From: an uncultured Prochlorococcus sp.
GTDB lineage: Bacteria > Cyanobacteriota > Cyanobacteriia > PCC-6307 > Cyanobiaceae
Assembly: GCA_902538225.1 (NCBI GenBank)
Contig: CACBEF010000004.1
Coordinates: 1 to 64,000 of the forward strand
Length of the DNA: 64,000 nucleotides
Reading direction: 5' to 3'
In this document: piece by piece, positions 13,042-21,753 of the stretch
Layout of the letters: the number at the start of each line of letters is the position of its first letter
How positions within the stretch are numbered: position 1 is the stretch's first letter
The notes under the pieces: generated by a model
Told to the model about the DNA's origin: nothing
Databases searched by the model: none
What the model saw: only the letters and a program-made list of their open reading frames with translations
Translations under genes and position numbers: made by a program

Positions 13042-13134
13042 ATGAAAGCTTTAAGTTCATTTAAAAAGTGGTTATTAAATATTCTTGTGCCATACATAGA
13101 GGGCAACAACAAGAAAAAAGAGGATAAAAAATGA
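13042..13134 (+). CDS. 30-residue basic peptide
   Basis: The ORF starts MKALSSFKKWLLNILVPYIE and ends in KKKEDKK, an amphipathic basic helix likely to bind membranes. Its stop overlaps the next start by ATGA, and it follows 12651-13034 by 7 bases, so the three are probably one operon. Confidence 0.45.
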   Translation: MKALSSFKKWLLNILVPYIEGNNKKKEDKK

Positions 13135-13277
13135 GCCTTATACAGTTTGGAATTATTGTTGAAATTTTTTTGTTTGTGGGAGTTTTTTTATGGGTTAGGA
13201 AACTAAATAGTAGACAAAGTAGGCAACCATCTCTATCAAAAAAAAACAATAAAAAATCTCAAATTTTAGAATTTTGA
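13131..13277 (+). CDS. 48-residue single-pass membrane peptide
   Basis: Starts MSLIQFGIIVEIFLFVGVFL: one N-terminal transmembrane helix followed by a long basic tail (RKLNSRQSRQ...SKKNNKK). ATGA overlap with the preceding peptide. Function unknown. Confidence 0.5.
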   Translation: MSLIQFGIIVEIFLFVGVFLWVRKLNSRQSRQPSLSKKNNKKSQILEF

Positions 13278-13351
13278 TCACAAAATAAGGAATCTTTATA
13301 AAGAGATCAAATTTATGGGAGAATTCTTTACTTTTTTCTCTCACTTTGTAT

Positions 13352-13744
13352 ATGAAATCGGTTAGAACATCTACATCATTCTTAAAAAATATGGTTTCTT
13401 CCATCCAAGGTCTTGCTCCAATAACTAATCCATTAAATAGTGTCTTAGTAGAAAAGAAACTAATAAATGTTGATCAAAAGTTTATTCAACTTGTTTCTCT
13501 AGCAGAAGGTTTACCTCGTACAGAAGTTATTGAAAGTGGTAAAAATTATTGGAGAGGTGTTTGTAGGAGCTTGATTTTTAGATTTCCAGATGACCTTGAA
13601 ATTTTAAAGCTTGATGTAAGAAGTTATGTAGATAGATCTAAAGGAATTATTCAGATAAGATCTGCAGCAAGATTAGGACAATCTGATTTAGGTGTAAATC
13701 TTAGAAGAGTGGAATACTTGTTTAATCAATTAGAAAAATTTTAG
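13352..13744 (+). CDS. DUF1499 protein
   Basis: This 130-residue protein has the DUF1499 pattern: NMVSSIQG-x-APITNPL near the start (family: PNCVSS...I.PL), FPDDLEILKLDVR near 85 and IRSAARLGQSDLGVNLRRVEYL near the end. The usual cysteine of PNCVSS is Met here. The ATG at 13352 is preferred over a TTG two codons upstream. DUF1499 function is unknown; the family is common in marine cyanobacteria and plastids. Confidence 0.75.
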   Translation: MKSVRTSTSFLKNMVSSIQGLAPITNPLNSVLVEKKLINVDQKFIQLVSLAEGLPRTEVIESGKNYWRGVCRSLIFRFPDDLEILKLDVRSYVDRSKGIIQIRSAARLGQSDLGVNLRRVEYLFNQLEKF

Positions 13745-13821
13745 TTATTCTATTGTTTATAAATTTAAGGTTCTTTTTACTAAATAGGTGTGCTTTAATT
13801 CATAATAATATTTGAAATGCC

Positions 13822-13953
13822 ATGGTAAAGATAATCTTAGTTGGAATTATTATCGCACTTGTATATTCTCAACCTGACCTTCGTCTTACAGTCGCTGATT
13901 GGTTAAAAGCAGCTTCTGATTTTCTTATTGAATCAGTACAAGTAAAACCTTGA
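13822..13953 (+). CDS. 43-residue membrane peptide
   Basis: Starts MVKIILVGIIIALVYSQPDL: a hydrophobic helix, then an amphipathic region (RLTVADWLKAASDFLIESV). It lies between the DUF1499 gene and the K+ channel on the same strand. Function unknown; plausible by composition and isolation. Confidence 0.5.
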   Translation: MVKIILVGIIIALVYSQPDLRLTVADWLKAASDFLIESVQVKP

Positions 13954-14135
13954 ATTAATTTTAATGAAGCACTAAATAAGACCTGAGACAGTAATCATTT
14001 GTTTAATGCATAAAGCTACGAAAATAAATATTATTATCCTGCTTAATATGTATTTCACTTAAACAAATAAATAGTTTTAGGAACATAATAGAAAATTTTT
14101 TTGAAATTTTTGAATAGTTAACGATAATAAGGGAT

Positions 14136-15191
14136 ATGAAGCTTAGATTATTTGAGTTCTATTTTATTAAAGACTATTTAAGGCCTTGGTTTGGTCTTAT
14201 TTATTCTTTATTCTTTCTGTTTTTTTTAGGTGCAATTGGCTATCGAATAACAGAGGGATGGGAATGGAGTGATTGCTTATGGATGGTTCTGATCACAATA
14301 ACCACTATTGGTTTTGGAGAAGTTCAACCTTTAAGTCCTGAAGGCAGGATTGTAACTGTTTTAGTAATCGTAGGCGGATTGATCTTTATTCAATTTACCT
14401 TTCAAAAAGCTGTTAGATTGTTTGAATCCGGCTATTTTCAAAGAGTAAACGAATTACGTTTTAAAAGACTTCTTAGAAAAATGGAAAATCATGTAATTTT
14501 GTGCGGATATGGGAGGGTAGGTCAGGAAATATCTAACCAAATAAAAACACAAAATATTCCAATTATTGTAGTTGAGAGCGATGAAGATAGAAAAAAGATT
14601 GCTGAAGAAAATGGTTTAGAAGTTCTTTGCGCCGACGCCACTCTTGATGAGACTTTAAAATTAGCAGGTTTAGAAAAATGCAAAAGTTTGGTCGTCACCT
14701 TACCGAACGATGCTGCAAATTTATATGTCGTTTTAAGCGCTAAAGGGATAAGAAGTTCTATAAGAGTAATTGCAAGAGCTGGAACTGAAGAAGCTGCAAG
14801 TAAGTTGAGATTAGCTGGAGCAAGTATAGTAGTAAGTCCTTATATTGCAGCAGGGAGAGCTATGGCATCAATGGCTTTAAGACCTATCGCTATTGACTTT
14901 CTTGATCTGCTTGCAGGAAGTGAATGTGAAATTGAAGAATTTGAATTAAGTAATGATATTAGTCTTTTTGAAACAGCAGAGAAAAGATCACTTTCTGAAC
15001 TTGGAATAGGCAAAAAGAGTGGTGCAAAAATTCTAGCTATTAAAGAAAATGAAAAGTTGTTCACTAACCCTGGAGGTAGTTTCATACTTCAGCCAGGTCA
15101 GGTATTAATAGCATTTGGTAGTAAAGAACAGCTAAATATTTTGAACGGTTTATTAGGAAATCTTGTTGTGGCAGTAGAGCTATTAAAGTAG
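14136..15191 (+). CDS. Two-helix potassium channel with RCK (TrkA-N/TrkA-C) domain
   Basis: This 351-residue ion channel has two transmembrane helices (about 18-36 and 73-90) around a pore loop with filter T57-I-G-F-G-E62. A Rossmann RCK domain begins near 115 (HVILCGYGRVG, a GxGxxG variant), and a TrkA-C-like domain occupies the last 80 residues. Such channels pass K+ and are gated by ligands bound to RCK. The filter differs from the standard TVGYGD, which may alter selectivity. It precedes the cytochrome/LptA pair by about 55 bases. Confidence 0.88.
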   Translation: MKLRLFEFYFIKDYLRPWFGLIYSLFFLFFLGAIGYRITEGWEWSDCLWMVLITITTIGFGEVQPLSPEGRIVTVLVIVGGLIFIQFTFQKAVRLFESGYFQRVNELRFKRLLRKMENHVILCGYGRVGQEISNQIKTQNIPIIVVESDEDRKKIAEENGLEVLCADATLDETLKLAGLEKCKSLVVTLPNDAANLYVVLSAKGIRSSIRVIARAGTEEAASKLRLAGASIVVSPYIAAGRAMASMALRPIAIDFLDLLAGSECEIEEFELSNDISLFETAEKRSLSELGIGKKSGAKILAIKENEKLFTNPGGSFILQPGQVLIAFGSKEQLNILNGLLGNLVVAVELLK

Positions 15192-15245
15192 ATAAATTTC
15201 GATACGGAATTAATTGCTAAATTATTTGTGGGTGAAATAAATCAA

Positions 15246-15599
15246 ATGAAAATATTTAAATTTCTATTCGTAATTCCTGTAATAACTTTAATAATTATTT
15301 TTCAGATCTCTGTGCAAAATAGATATCTAATGGCTTCTGATATTAGAGATGGAGAAATAATTTTTAGAAATGTATGTGCAGGATGCCATGTAAGAGGTGG
15401 ATCAGTCGTTCTTAAAGGATCCAAATCATTAAAACTTTCCGACCTTGAAAAAAGAGGAATAGCAGATGTAAATTCAATAACAATAATCGCCAATGAGGGG
15501 ATTGGTTTTATGAAGGGTTATAAAAATAAATTAAAAGATGGCGAGGATAAGGTTCTTGCACAATGGATCATTCAAAATGCAGAAAAGGGTTGGGAGTAA
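15246..15599 (+). CDS. Cytochrome c6-like protein
   Basis: This 117-residue exported class I cytochrome c starts at ATG 15246; a GTG lies six codons upstream. A hydrophobic N-terminal signal or anchor (KFLFVIPVITLIIIF) is followed by C-x2-C-H haem attachment (CAGCH), LKLSDLEKRG as in cytochrome c6, a likely axial Met in GFMKGYKNKL, and the c6-like ending QNAEKGWE. Cytochrome c6 carries electrons from cytochrome b6f to photosystem I in the lumen; this copy may be a c6-like variant rather than the main petJ. The stop abuts the next gene with no gap. Confidence 0.8.
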   Translation: MKIFKFLFVIPVITLIIIFQISVQNRYLMASDIRDGEIIFRNVCAGCHVRGGSVVLKGSKSLKLSDLEKRGIADVNSITIIANEGIGFMKGYKNKLKDGEDKVLAQWIIQNAEKGWE

Positions 15600-15968
15600 A
15601 TGAAAAGCGTATTTATTGCATCGTTTTTATTTCTATTAGCTGAATTTTCGTTTGCTGAGGAATTAACTAATTACACAATTACATCTGATTCTCAAATAAA
15701 AACTTTAGAAGGTGATTTAGAGGCTAAAGGAAATGTAGTCATTAAAAGTAATAGTGGTAATTTTGAGGCTTATTCGGAAAAGCTTTCTTTTGACAAGGAT
15801 GATAAATCTCTAAAACTTATTGGTAATGTATATGTAAAAAATTTAGAGTCTGAGGGAATTGCAATTGAAGAAACATCTGGAGATGAGTTGACGATATTTA
15901 CTGATACAGGAATTTTTGAATTCAAATCTCAAAATAAAAATAGAGTAAAAACAAAAATTAAATTCTAA
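15600..15968 (+). CDS. LptA/OstA-like periplasmic protein
   Basis: This 122-residue protein has a signal peptide (MKSVFIASFLFLLAEFSFA) and one OstA/LptA-type beta segment: ITSDSQIKTLEGDLEAKGNVVIKSNSGNFEAYSEKLSFD, then KLIGNVYVKNLESEGIAIEE. LptA carries lipopolysaccharide across the periplasm with LptB-driven export; the lptB-like gene is far away at 58996. It abuts the cytochrome gene exactly, suggesting co-translation. Confidence 0.7.
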   Translation: MKSVFIASFLFLLAEFSFAEELTNYTITSDSQIKTLEGDLEAKGNVVIKSNSGNFEAYSEKLSFDKDDKSLKLIGNVYVKNLESEGIAIEETSGDELTIFTDTGIFEFKSQNKNRVKTKIKF

Positions 15969-16136
15969 ATAAAGAGTTGATACTTAATTGAAAATTTTAA
16001 TTTCTAGCTGAGCTCTTAATGCCAATATATAAATAATAATTTTTTATATCAAAATAATTTGATTTATATATCTTTAAAATTTTAAATTACCTTTTGGCTG
16101 TAATTTATATTAAACACACTCATTTCTCATTACAAA

Positions 16137-17108
16137 GTGGGTATTTTAAAAAAAGTCCTTATTTTTTCTTCTGCTATCTCATTAGTTTTCTCTCAAGAAG
16201 CGATTGCTTCAAAAAGATTGAGCGGAGCAGGTGCTACATTTCCCTCGAAAATTTATACTAGGTGGTTTTTTGACTTAGCCAAATCTGGTGGACCAAGGGT
16301 TAATTACCAAGCAGTTGGTTCGGGCTCTGGAAGAAAAGCTTTTATAGACCAAACCGTAAACTTTGGTGCCTCAGATGATCCTATGAAAGATTCTGATATA
16401 CAGAAAGTTACTAGAGGACTTGTTCAAATACCTATGGTTGGTGGAACTATTGCTTTTGGTTATAACTATGATTGCGATTTGAAACTTACTCAAGAGCAAG
16501 CAGTACGAGTTGCAATGGGTATGGTTAAAAACTGGAAAGAATTAGGCTGTAAATCAGGTAAGTTAACTTGGACACATCGTTCTGATGGTTCAGGAACTAC
16601 TAAGGCTTTCACAAACTCAATGGAAGCATTTTCACCAACATGGACTTTAGGAACTGGTAAATCAGTTAAGTGGCCAGCAGGCGTTGGAGCAAAAGGTAAT
16701 TCTGGTGTTGCAGGTGTAATTCAAAACACACCAGGCGCAATTGGTTATGTAAATCAGTCATATATTAAAGGTAATGTTAAGGCTGCTGCTCTTCAAAATC
16801 TTTCAGGGGAGTTTCTAAAACCATCTGCAGAAGCAGGAGCTAAGGCTCTTAATGGTATTACTTTGGATGAAAATCTTGCGGGTAAAAATCCTAATCCAAC
16901 AGCAAAAGGAGCGTACCCTATCGCTTCATTGACATGGATACTTGCTTACGAAAAAGGTAATGGTAGAAACACTAAAGCAATAAAACAAGCCCTTAATACA
17001 TTGTTAAGTGATGAGTATCAAGATAAGGCTTCATCCCTTGGATTTATCCCCCTAAAAGGGAATATCCTTTTGAAATCAAGAGCTTCCGTTGAAAAAATAG
17101 GTAGTTAA
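16137..17108 (+). CDS. pstS: Phosphate ABC transporter substrate-binding protein PstS
   Basis: This 323-residue periplasmic phosphate-binding protein starts at GTG. A signal peptide ends near ASKRL. Phosphate-contact motifs include GAGATFPSKIYTRWF, GSGSGRK, FGASDDPM and RSDGSGTTKAF. It gives high-affinity binding for PstCAB and is usually induced by phosphate limitation. It heads pstS-pstC-pstA-pstB; a hairpin before pstC likely lowers downstream expression relative to PstS. I could not identify a convincing PhoB box upstream. Confidence 0.95.
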   Translation: MGILKKVLIFSSAISLVFSQEAIASKRLSGAGATFPSKIYTRWFFDLAKSGGPRVNYQAVGSGSGRKAFIDQTVNFGASDDPMKDSDIQKVTRGLVQIPMVGGTIAFGYNYDCDLKLTQEQAVRVAMGMVKNWKELGCKSGKLTWTHRSDGSGTTKAFTNSMEAFSPTWTLGTGKSVKWPAGVGAKGNSGVAGVIQNTPGAIGYVNQSYIKGNVKAAALQNLSGEFLKPSAEAGAKALNGITLDENLAGKNPNPTAKGAYPIASLTWILAYEKGNGRNTKAIKQALNTLLSDEYQDKASSLGFIPLKGNILLKSRASVEKIGS

Positions 17109-17147
17109 ATTTTTAATAGATGTCAAATTATCATGACTTTCATATAC

Positions 17148-17171
17148 CTTTAAGTGCTCTTAAAGTCTTTT
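17148..17171 (+). terminator. Terminator/attenuator between pstS and pstC
   Basis: CTTTAAG (17148-17154) pairs with CTTAAAG (17159-17165) around a 4-base loop and is followed by TCTTTT. Placement 40 bases after the pstS stop fits partial termination, which would make PstS more abundant than the membrane subunits. Confidence 0.55.
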
Positions 17172-17212
17172 ACAGCATTTAGTAGTAGATTTATAGAGAT
17201 ATTATTTTTTTA

Positions 17213-18160
17213 ATGGAAGAGAAATTAACTCTTTTCAAGAATCGTAAAAGATTCGGTATCGAAAAAAATATAGATATTATCTTCAAGAATACTGCCCTAG
17301 TCTTGTCTAGTTTAGTAGCAATAATACTTTTAGGAATTATTTTAGTTGTCTTTTTTCAGTCATTTGAATCCTTTTCAAGGTATGGATTGAAGTTTTTAGT
17401 AACCTCTGATTGGAATCCTGTAAAAGATGAATACGGAGCTTTTACTGCTATATATGGGACATTGGTAACCTCATTTCTTTCGTTATTAATTACTATCCCT
17501 TTGGGCGTTGGAACTGCAATATTTATTACCGAGGACTTTGTACCGAAAGTTTTTAGAGAAATAATAGGTTCTTTTGTTGAATTATTAGCAGCAATTCCAT
17601 CAGTTGTATTGGGACTTTGGGCAATATTTGTTATGGAACCTTTTTTTAGAGCCTTTTTTGTCTTTTTACATAATTTCTTTGGTTGGATACCTTTATTCAG
17701 TACTGAACCTACAGGCAGGAATTCTTTGTTAGCAATATTGATTTTGGTAGTAATGCTTTTGCCAATAGTGACTTCTATAGCTAGAGATACTCTTAATCAG
17801 GTTCCTAAAAAGCTTAGAAATGCAGCCTATGGAATTGGAGCAAGTAGATGGAAAACAATATTTTCAGTAATTTTGCCGGCAGCATTATCAGGAATTATGG
17901 CAGGTGTTCTATTGGCTTTAGGTAGGGCAATGGGAGAAACAATGGCTGTGACAATGATTATTGGTAATTCCAATGCATTTAGTTGGTCGCTATTATCTCC
18001 TGGATATACCATTTCTTCCATGCTCGCAAACCAGTTCGGTGAAGCTGATGGAAGTCAGGTCTCATCACTTTTTTATGCGGCTTTTGTACTGATGATCCTA
18101 TCTTTAGTGGTCAATATCTTTGCTCAATGGCTAGTTAAGAAATTTAGTCTCAAATATTAG
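17213..18160 (+). CDS. pstC: Phosphate ABC transporter permease PstC
   Basis: This 315-residue inner-membrane permease has about six hydrophobic helices and the MetI-type EAA loop (GASRWKTIFSVILPAALSGIMAGVLLALGRAMGETMAV). The ending MGETMAVTMIIGN is typical of PstC. It forms the channel with PstA and lies 7 bases before pstA. Confidence 0.95.
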   Translation: MEEKLTLFKNRKRFGIEKNIDIIFKNTALVLSSLVAIILLGIILVVFFQSFESFSRYGLKFLVTSDWNPVKDEYGAFTAIYGTLVTSFLSLLITIPLGVGTAIFITEDFVPKVFREIIGSFVELLAAIPSVVLGLWAIFVMEPFFRAFFVFLHNFFGWIPLFSTEPTGRNSLLAILILVVMLLPIVTSIARDTLNQVPKKLRNAAYGIGASRWKTIFSVILPAALSGIMAGVLLALGRAMGETMAVTMIIGNSNAFSWSLLSPGYTISSMLANQFGEADGSQVSSLFYAAFVLMILSLVVNIFAQWLVKKFSLKY

Positions 18161-18166
18161 ATAATT

Positions 18167-19060
18167 ATGAATTCACTCTATTACCAGAAAAGATTATCAA
18201 GAAATATAGGAGATAAATTCTTTACTTCTTTATCAGTAATTTGTGCATTGATAGCAATACTTCCTTTGATTTTTCTAGTGACTTATATCCTTTACAAAGG
18301 TGGATCTCAAATCACACCAGAATTATTTACTTTAGAACCAAATCCTCCTGGAGATGATTTGGATGCAGGAGGCATCAATCCTGCATTAATAGGGACATTA
18401 ATAATAACTACCATTGCTTCAATTATTGCCATACCAGTAGGTGTTGGAGGTGGAATATATCTAGCGGAATATTCTAAAGGCGGTGCTTTTTCAAGATTTA
18501 TCAGATTCGGGGTAAATGTTTTAGCGGGAGTCCCATCAATTATTGCTGGTGTATTTATTTATGCATTAATTGTTTCAACAAAGATCTTATTTGGAAGTAT
18601 GTACAGTGGCTTGGCCGGAGGCATGGCACTTTCAATATTGATGTTGCCTACTGTGATTAAGACCACCGATGAAGGTTTAAAGTTAGTTCCTAACGAATTA
18701 AGATATGCGTCTCTTGGTGTTGGAGCAAGTATGTATACAACCATATTGAAAGTTACTTTGCCCTCTGCCTTTAGGTCTATCGCTACTGGCGTTGTTCTTG
18801 GTATCGCAAGAGCTGCAGGCGAAACAGCACCTTTGATATTTACTGCTCTATTCTCTTACTACTACATAACTGGTTTTGGAGATTTATTTTATGAAATGGG
18901 TTCTTTGGCTGTATTGATATACAATTTTGCTCTTGAACCATACGATGCACAGAACAAATTAGCTTGGGCAGCTTCCTTTATTCTTGTTTTATCGATACTA
19001 TCAGTAAATATATTTTCAAGGATATTGGCCGCTTTTAATGAGAAAACTAAGAGGGTATAA
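18167..19060 (+). CDS. pstA: Phosphate ABC transporter permease PstA
   Basis: This 297-residue permease has six hydrophobic segments and the EAA loop GASMYTTILKVTLPSAFRSIATGVVLGIARAAGETAPLIFTA, which is the PstA form. Its stop abuts the pstB start with no gap. Confidence 0.95.
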   Translation: MNSLYYQKRLSRNIGDKFFTSLSVICALIAILPLIFLVTYILYKGGSQITPELFTLEPNPPGDDLDAGGINPALIGTLIITTIASIIAIPVGVGGGIYLAEYSKGGAFSRFIRFGVNVLAGVPSIIAGVFIYALIVSTKILFGSMYSGLAGGMALSILMLPTVIKTTDEGLKLVPNELRYASLGVGASMYTTILKVTLPSAFRSIATGVVLGIARAAGETAPLIFTALFSYYYITGFGDLFYEMGSLAVLIYNFALEPYDAQNKLAWAASFILVLSILSVNIFSRILAAFNEKTKRV

Positions 19061-19870
19061 ATGATTAAAAATACTAAAAAGGCACAAAAGAACTACATTT
19101 TATCTCTTGAGAATGTCTCTATTAGTTATGGAAAAAATGAGGCAGTAAAAAATGTTTTTTGTAATTTCAAACAAGGCGATATAACTTCACTAATTGGTCC
19201 TTCTGGATGTGGTAAATCTACCGTCCTTAGATCTTTAAATCGAATGAATGATCTAATACCTAATTGCTCATTAAAAGGAACTGTCCTCTTTGATGGAACT
19301 AATATTTATGACAAAAGAATTGATCCAGTTGAAGTAAGAAGAAAAATTGGGATGGTTTTTCAGCAACCTAATCCTTTCCCAAAATCTATCTATGAAAATA
19401 TTGCATTTGGGGCAAGAATTAATGGATTTACTGGAGATATGGATGAATTAGTAGAAAGTTCACTTAAAAAAGCTGCTTTATGGGATGAATGTAAGGATAA
19501 GTTAGATGAAAGCGGATACTCTTTATCTGGCGGACAACAACAAAGACTATGTATAGCAAGAACCATCGCAATTGAGCCTGAAATAATTCTGATGGATGAG
19601 CCATGTTCAGCTTTGGATCCTATTTCCACTTTGAAAATAGAAGAGACGATGCACGAACTTAAGAAGAATTACACAATAATAATCGTTACTCATAATATGC
19701 AACAGGCATTAAGAGTTAGTGATATGACTGCATTTTTCAATGCGATTGCATTTGATGATGGTTTTGATGGCAAAGTGGGATATCTTGCGGAATTTAATAC
19801 GACAAAGAAAATCTTTAACTCTCCAAAAGAAAAAACTACTCAGGAATACATTTCAGGTAAATTTGGTTGA
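19061..19870 (+). CDS. pstB: Phosphate ABC transporter ATPase PstB
   Basis: This 269-residue ATPase has Walker [10 protein letters not shown], the Q-loop in [16 protein letters not shown], signature LSGGQQQR, Walker B ILMDEP followed by CSALDP, and an H-loop His in THNMQQA. It powers PstCA. The sequence ends the cluster; neither phoU nor phoBR follows in this window. Confidence 0.96.
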   Translation: MIKNTKKAQKNYILSLENVSISYGKNEAVKNVFCNFKQGDITSLIGPSGCGKSTVLRSLNRMNDLIPNCSLKGTVLFDGTNIYDKRIDPVEVRRKIGMVFQQPNPFPKSIYENIAFGARINGFTGDMDELVESSLKKAALWDECKDKLDESGYSLSGGQQQRLCIARTIAIEPEIILMDEPCSALDPISTLKIEETMHELKKNYTIIIVTHNMQQALRVSDMTAFFNAIAFDDGFDGKVGYLAEFNTTKKIFNSPKEKTTQEYISGKFG

Positions 19871-19971
19871 TGTTAAATTTTTACCTTTTAGAGAAAAATT
19901 TTTACCATTAAGACAGGCAAGGGGTAGACAAACAGTATAAATACCTATATAGTTGTTTCGAATTAGTAAGT

Positions 19972-20067
19972 TTGTCTTTGAAAAACTATCCCATTTTACC
20001 TTTCTTGATTTTTGCAGGGGCTCTAATAACAACTGCAACAATAGGATTACCAGTATTTACTTCATAA
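19972..20067 (+). CDS. 31-residue membrane peptide (TTG start)
   Basis: TTG 19972 opens an ORF starting MSLKNYPILPFLIFAGALIT with one hydrophobic helix ending in a polar TS. It lies about 100 bases after pstB on the same strand. Start and coding status are uncertain. Confidence 0.35.
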   Translation: MSLKNYPILPFLIFAGALITTATIGLPVFTS

Positions 20068-20097
20068 TTTAAAAGTATTTCTAATTCAGGTAATCTT

Positions 20098-20253
20098 ATG
20101 GTTTCAATAATAAATAAAGAATTAATTGGAAGTCCTCATAAAACCTTAACAAAAGGAAATTTATTTGACTTTACAAAAAAAAGAGAGAATATGAATCTGT
20201 GTGGGAGTAAAAAATCTGTATTAAAACCATTTTTAAAAGTGGTTAATTTCTAA
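20098..20253 (+). CDS. 51-residue basic hypothetical protein
   Basis: Starts MVSIINKELIGSPHKTLTKG: a basic, soluble protein with no recognisable family. It follows the membrane peptide by 30 bases and precedes a helical gene by 10 bases, consistent with a small operon or an accumulation of small genes. Confidence 0.4.
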   Translation: MVSIINKELIGSPHKTLTKGNLFDFTKKRENMNLCGSKKSVLKPFLKVVNF

Positions 20254-20263
20254 TTTATTTATC

Positions 20264-20410
20264 ATGGATAAAACTAAAGAACAGTTAGAAAAATTAAGAG
20301 AAGTAGCAGAAGCATCTCTTACAAAAACGGATGAACTTCAAAAAGTTCTTGCTCAAATCGAAGCATTAATGTCTAGAGAAGAATCACAAACATTATCAAA
20401 GAAGAAATAA
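20264..20410 (+). CDS. 48-residue helical protein
   Basis: The ORF starts MDKTKEQLEKLREVAEASLT and is strongly helical and charged throughout, with a short heptad pattern (LQKVLAQIEALMSREES). No known family. Confidence 0.5.
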   Translation: MDKTKEQLEKLREVAEASLTKTDELQKVLAQIEALMSREESQTLSKKK

Positions 20411-20520
20411 TTATTTAAAAATTATTTTAGGTTTTGTACTTTTAATTACACCTCTACAATTCCATTGTAGTTATTAAATGTGTATACAGAACCCGTTCCA
20501 AAGTTTTCTGTTAGGTCTCG

Positions 20521-20558
20521 AGGTCTTACCTTCTTTAAGTAAAAGACCTCTTTAATTT
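20521..20558 (+). terminator. Hairpin terminator, end of a possible short RNA
   Basis: AGGTCTT (20521-20527) pairs with AAGACCT (20543-20549) and is followed by a T-rich run. The 110 bases before it contain a further small hairpin (CTACA...TGTAG near 20452-20468) and no ORF, so this may end a non-coding transcript, or the helical gene at 20264. Confidence 0.45.
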
Positions 20559-20592
20559 GTTTGTTTTTATTATATTTTTATAACCTACTTAT

Positions 20593-20895
20593 TTAGTTGA
20601 TTACTTTATAGATTTCTTTCAAGCAGACATTTACATCGAAAGATTCAGTATTTATTACCTCTAATCCTGTTTTTTCTGTAACTTCAACAGTTGCATTGCA
20701 TTCGTCTTGTTTAAGGGCCATGTAACTTGGCTTTTTGTCTTCTATGTCTAATTCAACACTTGATTCAGTATCTTCCTTATATTGCTCCATTACGAGTGTA
20801 AGGGCCTCTATCTCAACGGAAAAATTATCATTTGCTTTTGCCACAAATGGAATTACAAGAAATGGAAATAAAATCAAGGCTCTTAATTTTTTCAT
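20593..20895 (-). CDS. Exported hypothetical protein
   Basis: This 100-residue protein has a signal peptide (MKKLRALILFPFLVIPFVAKA) and an acidic mature part with two cysteines (DECNATVEV and NVCLKEIY) that could form a disulfide. No family recognised; probably periplasmic or lumenal. Confidence 0.6.
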   Translation of the reverse strand: MKKLRALILFPFLVIPFVAKANDNFSVEIEALTLVMEQYKEDTESSVELDIEDKKPSYMALKQDECNATVEVTEKTGLEVINTESFDVNVCLKEIYKVIN

Positions 20896-21102
20896 TTCTA
20901 TAAAATGTGTTTATTTTTTTTATAACGTGGATTGTCTGCTAAGGAAAGGGGCATTGGCTGTATAAATTTTTTATTATCTATTTTTGCTAGTAGAAAATAA
21001 ATTAATGAATCTAAATTAATTGATAAAAAAACTAAACGAGACTTTAAAGTATAAATTGGTATATCTAAATGAAAAATTTAAGTCACTTAAGTAGGATTTT
21101 TA

Positions 21103-21753
21103 TTAAGATTTTATCTCGATAATTTCTTCTTCAGAAACAATTGCCCATTTTTTAAATGACTTTTTGCAGGGATATCCTCCTGTTAAGTCTCCAAATGCAG
21201 GAATATATAAAACATTTTTATTCATATCCATTGCAAAGCACCTAAATGATAATTTATCTCCATTGTTTTTTATATAGATTTTTGGATGATAATGTCCACA
21301 AATATTCAAGATTTTTTTGTTTTCTGAATTAACTGGCTCATGGCTAAAAGTAATATTTTTAGTTTTTCTAATATCAAAAATTTTTATATTTTTAATATCG
21401 CAATCTACATCGTGATTTCCGAGTACTAGTTCAACGTTAGTTTTTAGTAGTTCAGGAAGATCCTCAACTTTTTTTTGAAGAGTTTTATCTATTGAATATT
21501 TGCTGTGGAATAAATCTCCCAATATTATTAACTTTTCAGGACTATATTTTTTTACTATTTTTTTTATTCTTGCGAAATTGTTCTTATCTGAACTATTAGT
21601 AAGAGGTATACCATTTTGCTGAAAATACTCAGCTTTCCCAAGATGAATATCGCATATTAACAACTCTTTTGTTTCCGGTAGAAATAACGCTCTTGAAGGA
21701 AGCATCTCTAACAATGTATCTTCCCAACAAAATTTAAAAGAACTTTTTTTCAT
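21103..21753 (-). CDS. Metallophosphoesterase (MPE) of the Lhr/ligase/exonuclease cluster
   Basis: This 216-residue calcineurin-like phosphoesterase has the metal ligand motifs DIHLG (residues 33-37), GDLFHSK, GNHDVD, SHEP and GHYHPKI. Homologues in four-gene DNA-repair clusters with Lhr-core are Mn2+-dependent phosphodiesterases or ssDNA nucleases. Its start abuts the stop of the Lhr-core gene, so it is the last gene of the cluster. Confidence 0.88.
   Translation of the reverse strand: MKKSSFKFCWEDTLLEMLPSRALFLPETKELLICDIHLGKAEYFQQNGIPLTNSSDKNNFARIKKIVKKYSPEKLIILGDLFHSKYSIDKTLQKKVEDLPELLKTNVELVLGNHDVDCDIKNIKIFDIRKTKNITFSHEPVNSENKKILNICGHYHPKIYIKNNGDKLSFRCFAMDMNKNVLYIPAFGDLTGGYPCKKSFKKWAIVSEEEIIEIKS

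Noticed and set aside
13061..13404. Minus-strand reading frames opposite the 13042-13352 genes
   Set aside because: They are rich in Phe, Ile and Cys, lack a convincing start, and overlap two plus-strand genes linked by an ATGA overlap.
15969..16136. PhoB box upstream of pstS
   Set aside because: Some AT-rich octamers resemble a Pho box loosely, but no two well-spaced repeats match the cyanobacterial consensus convincingly.
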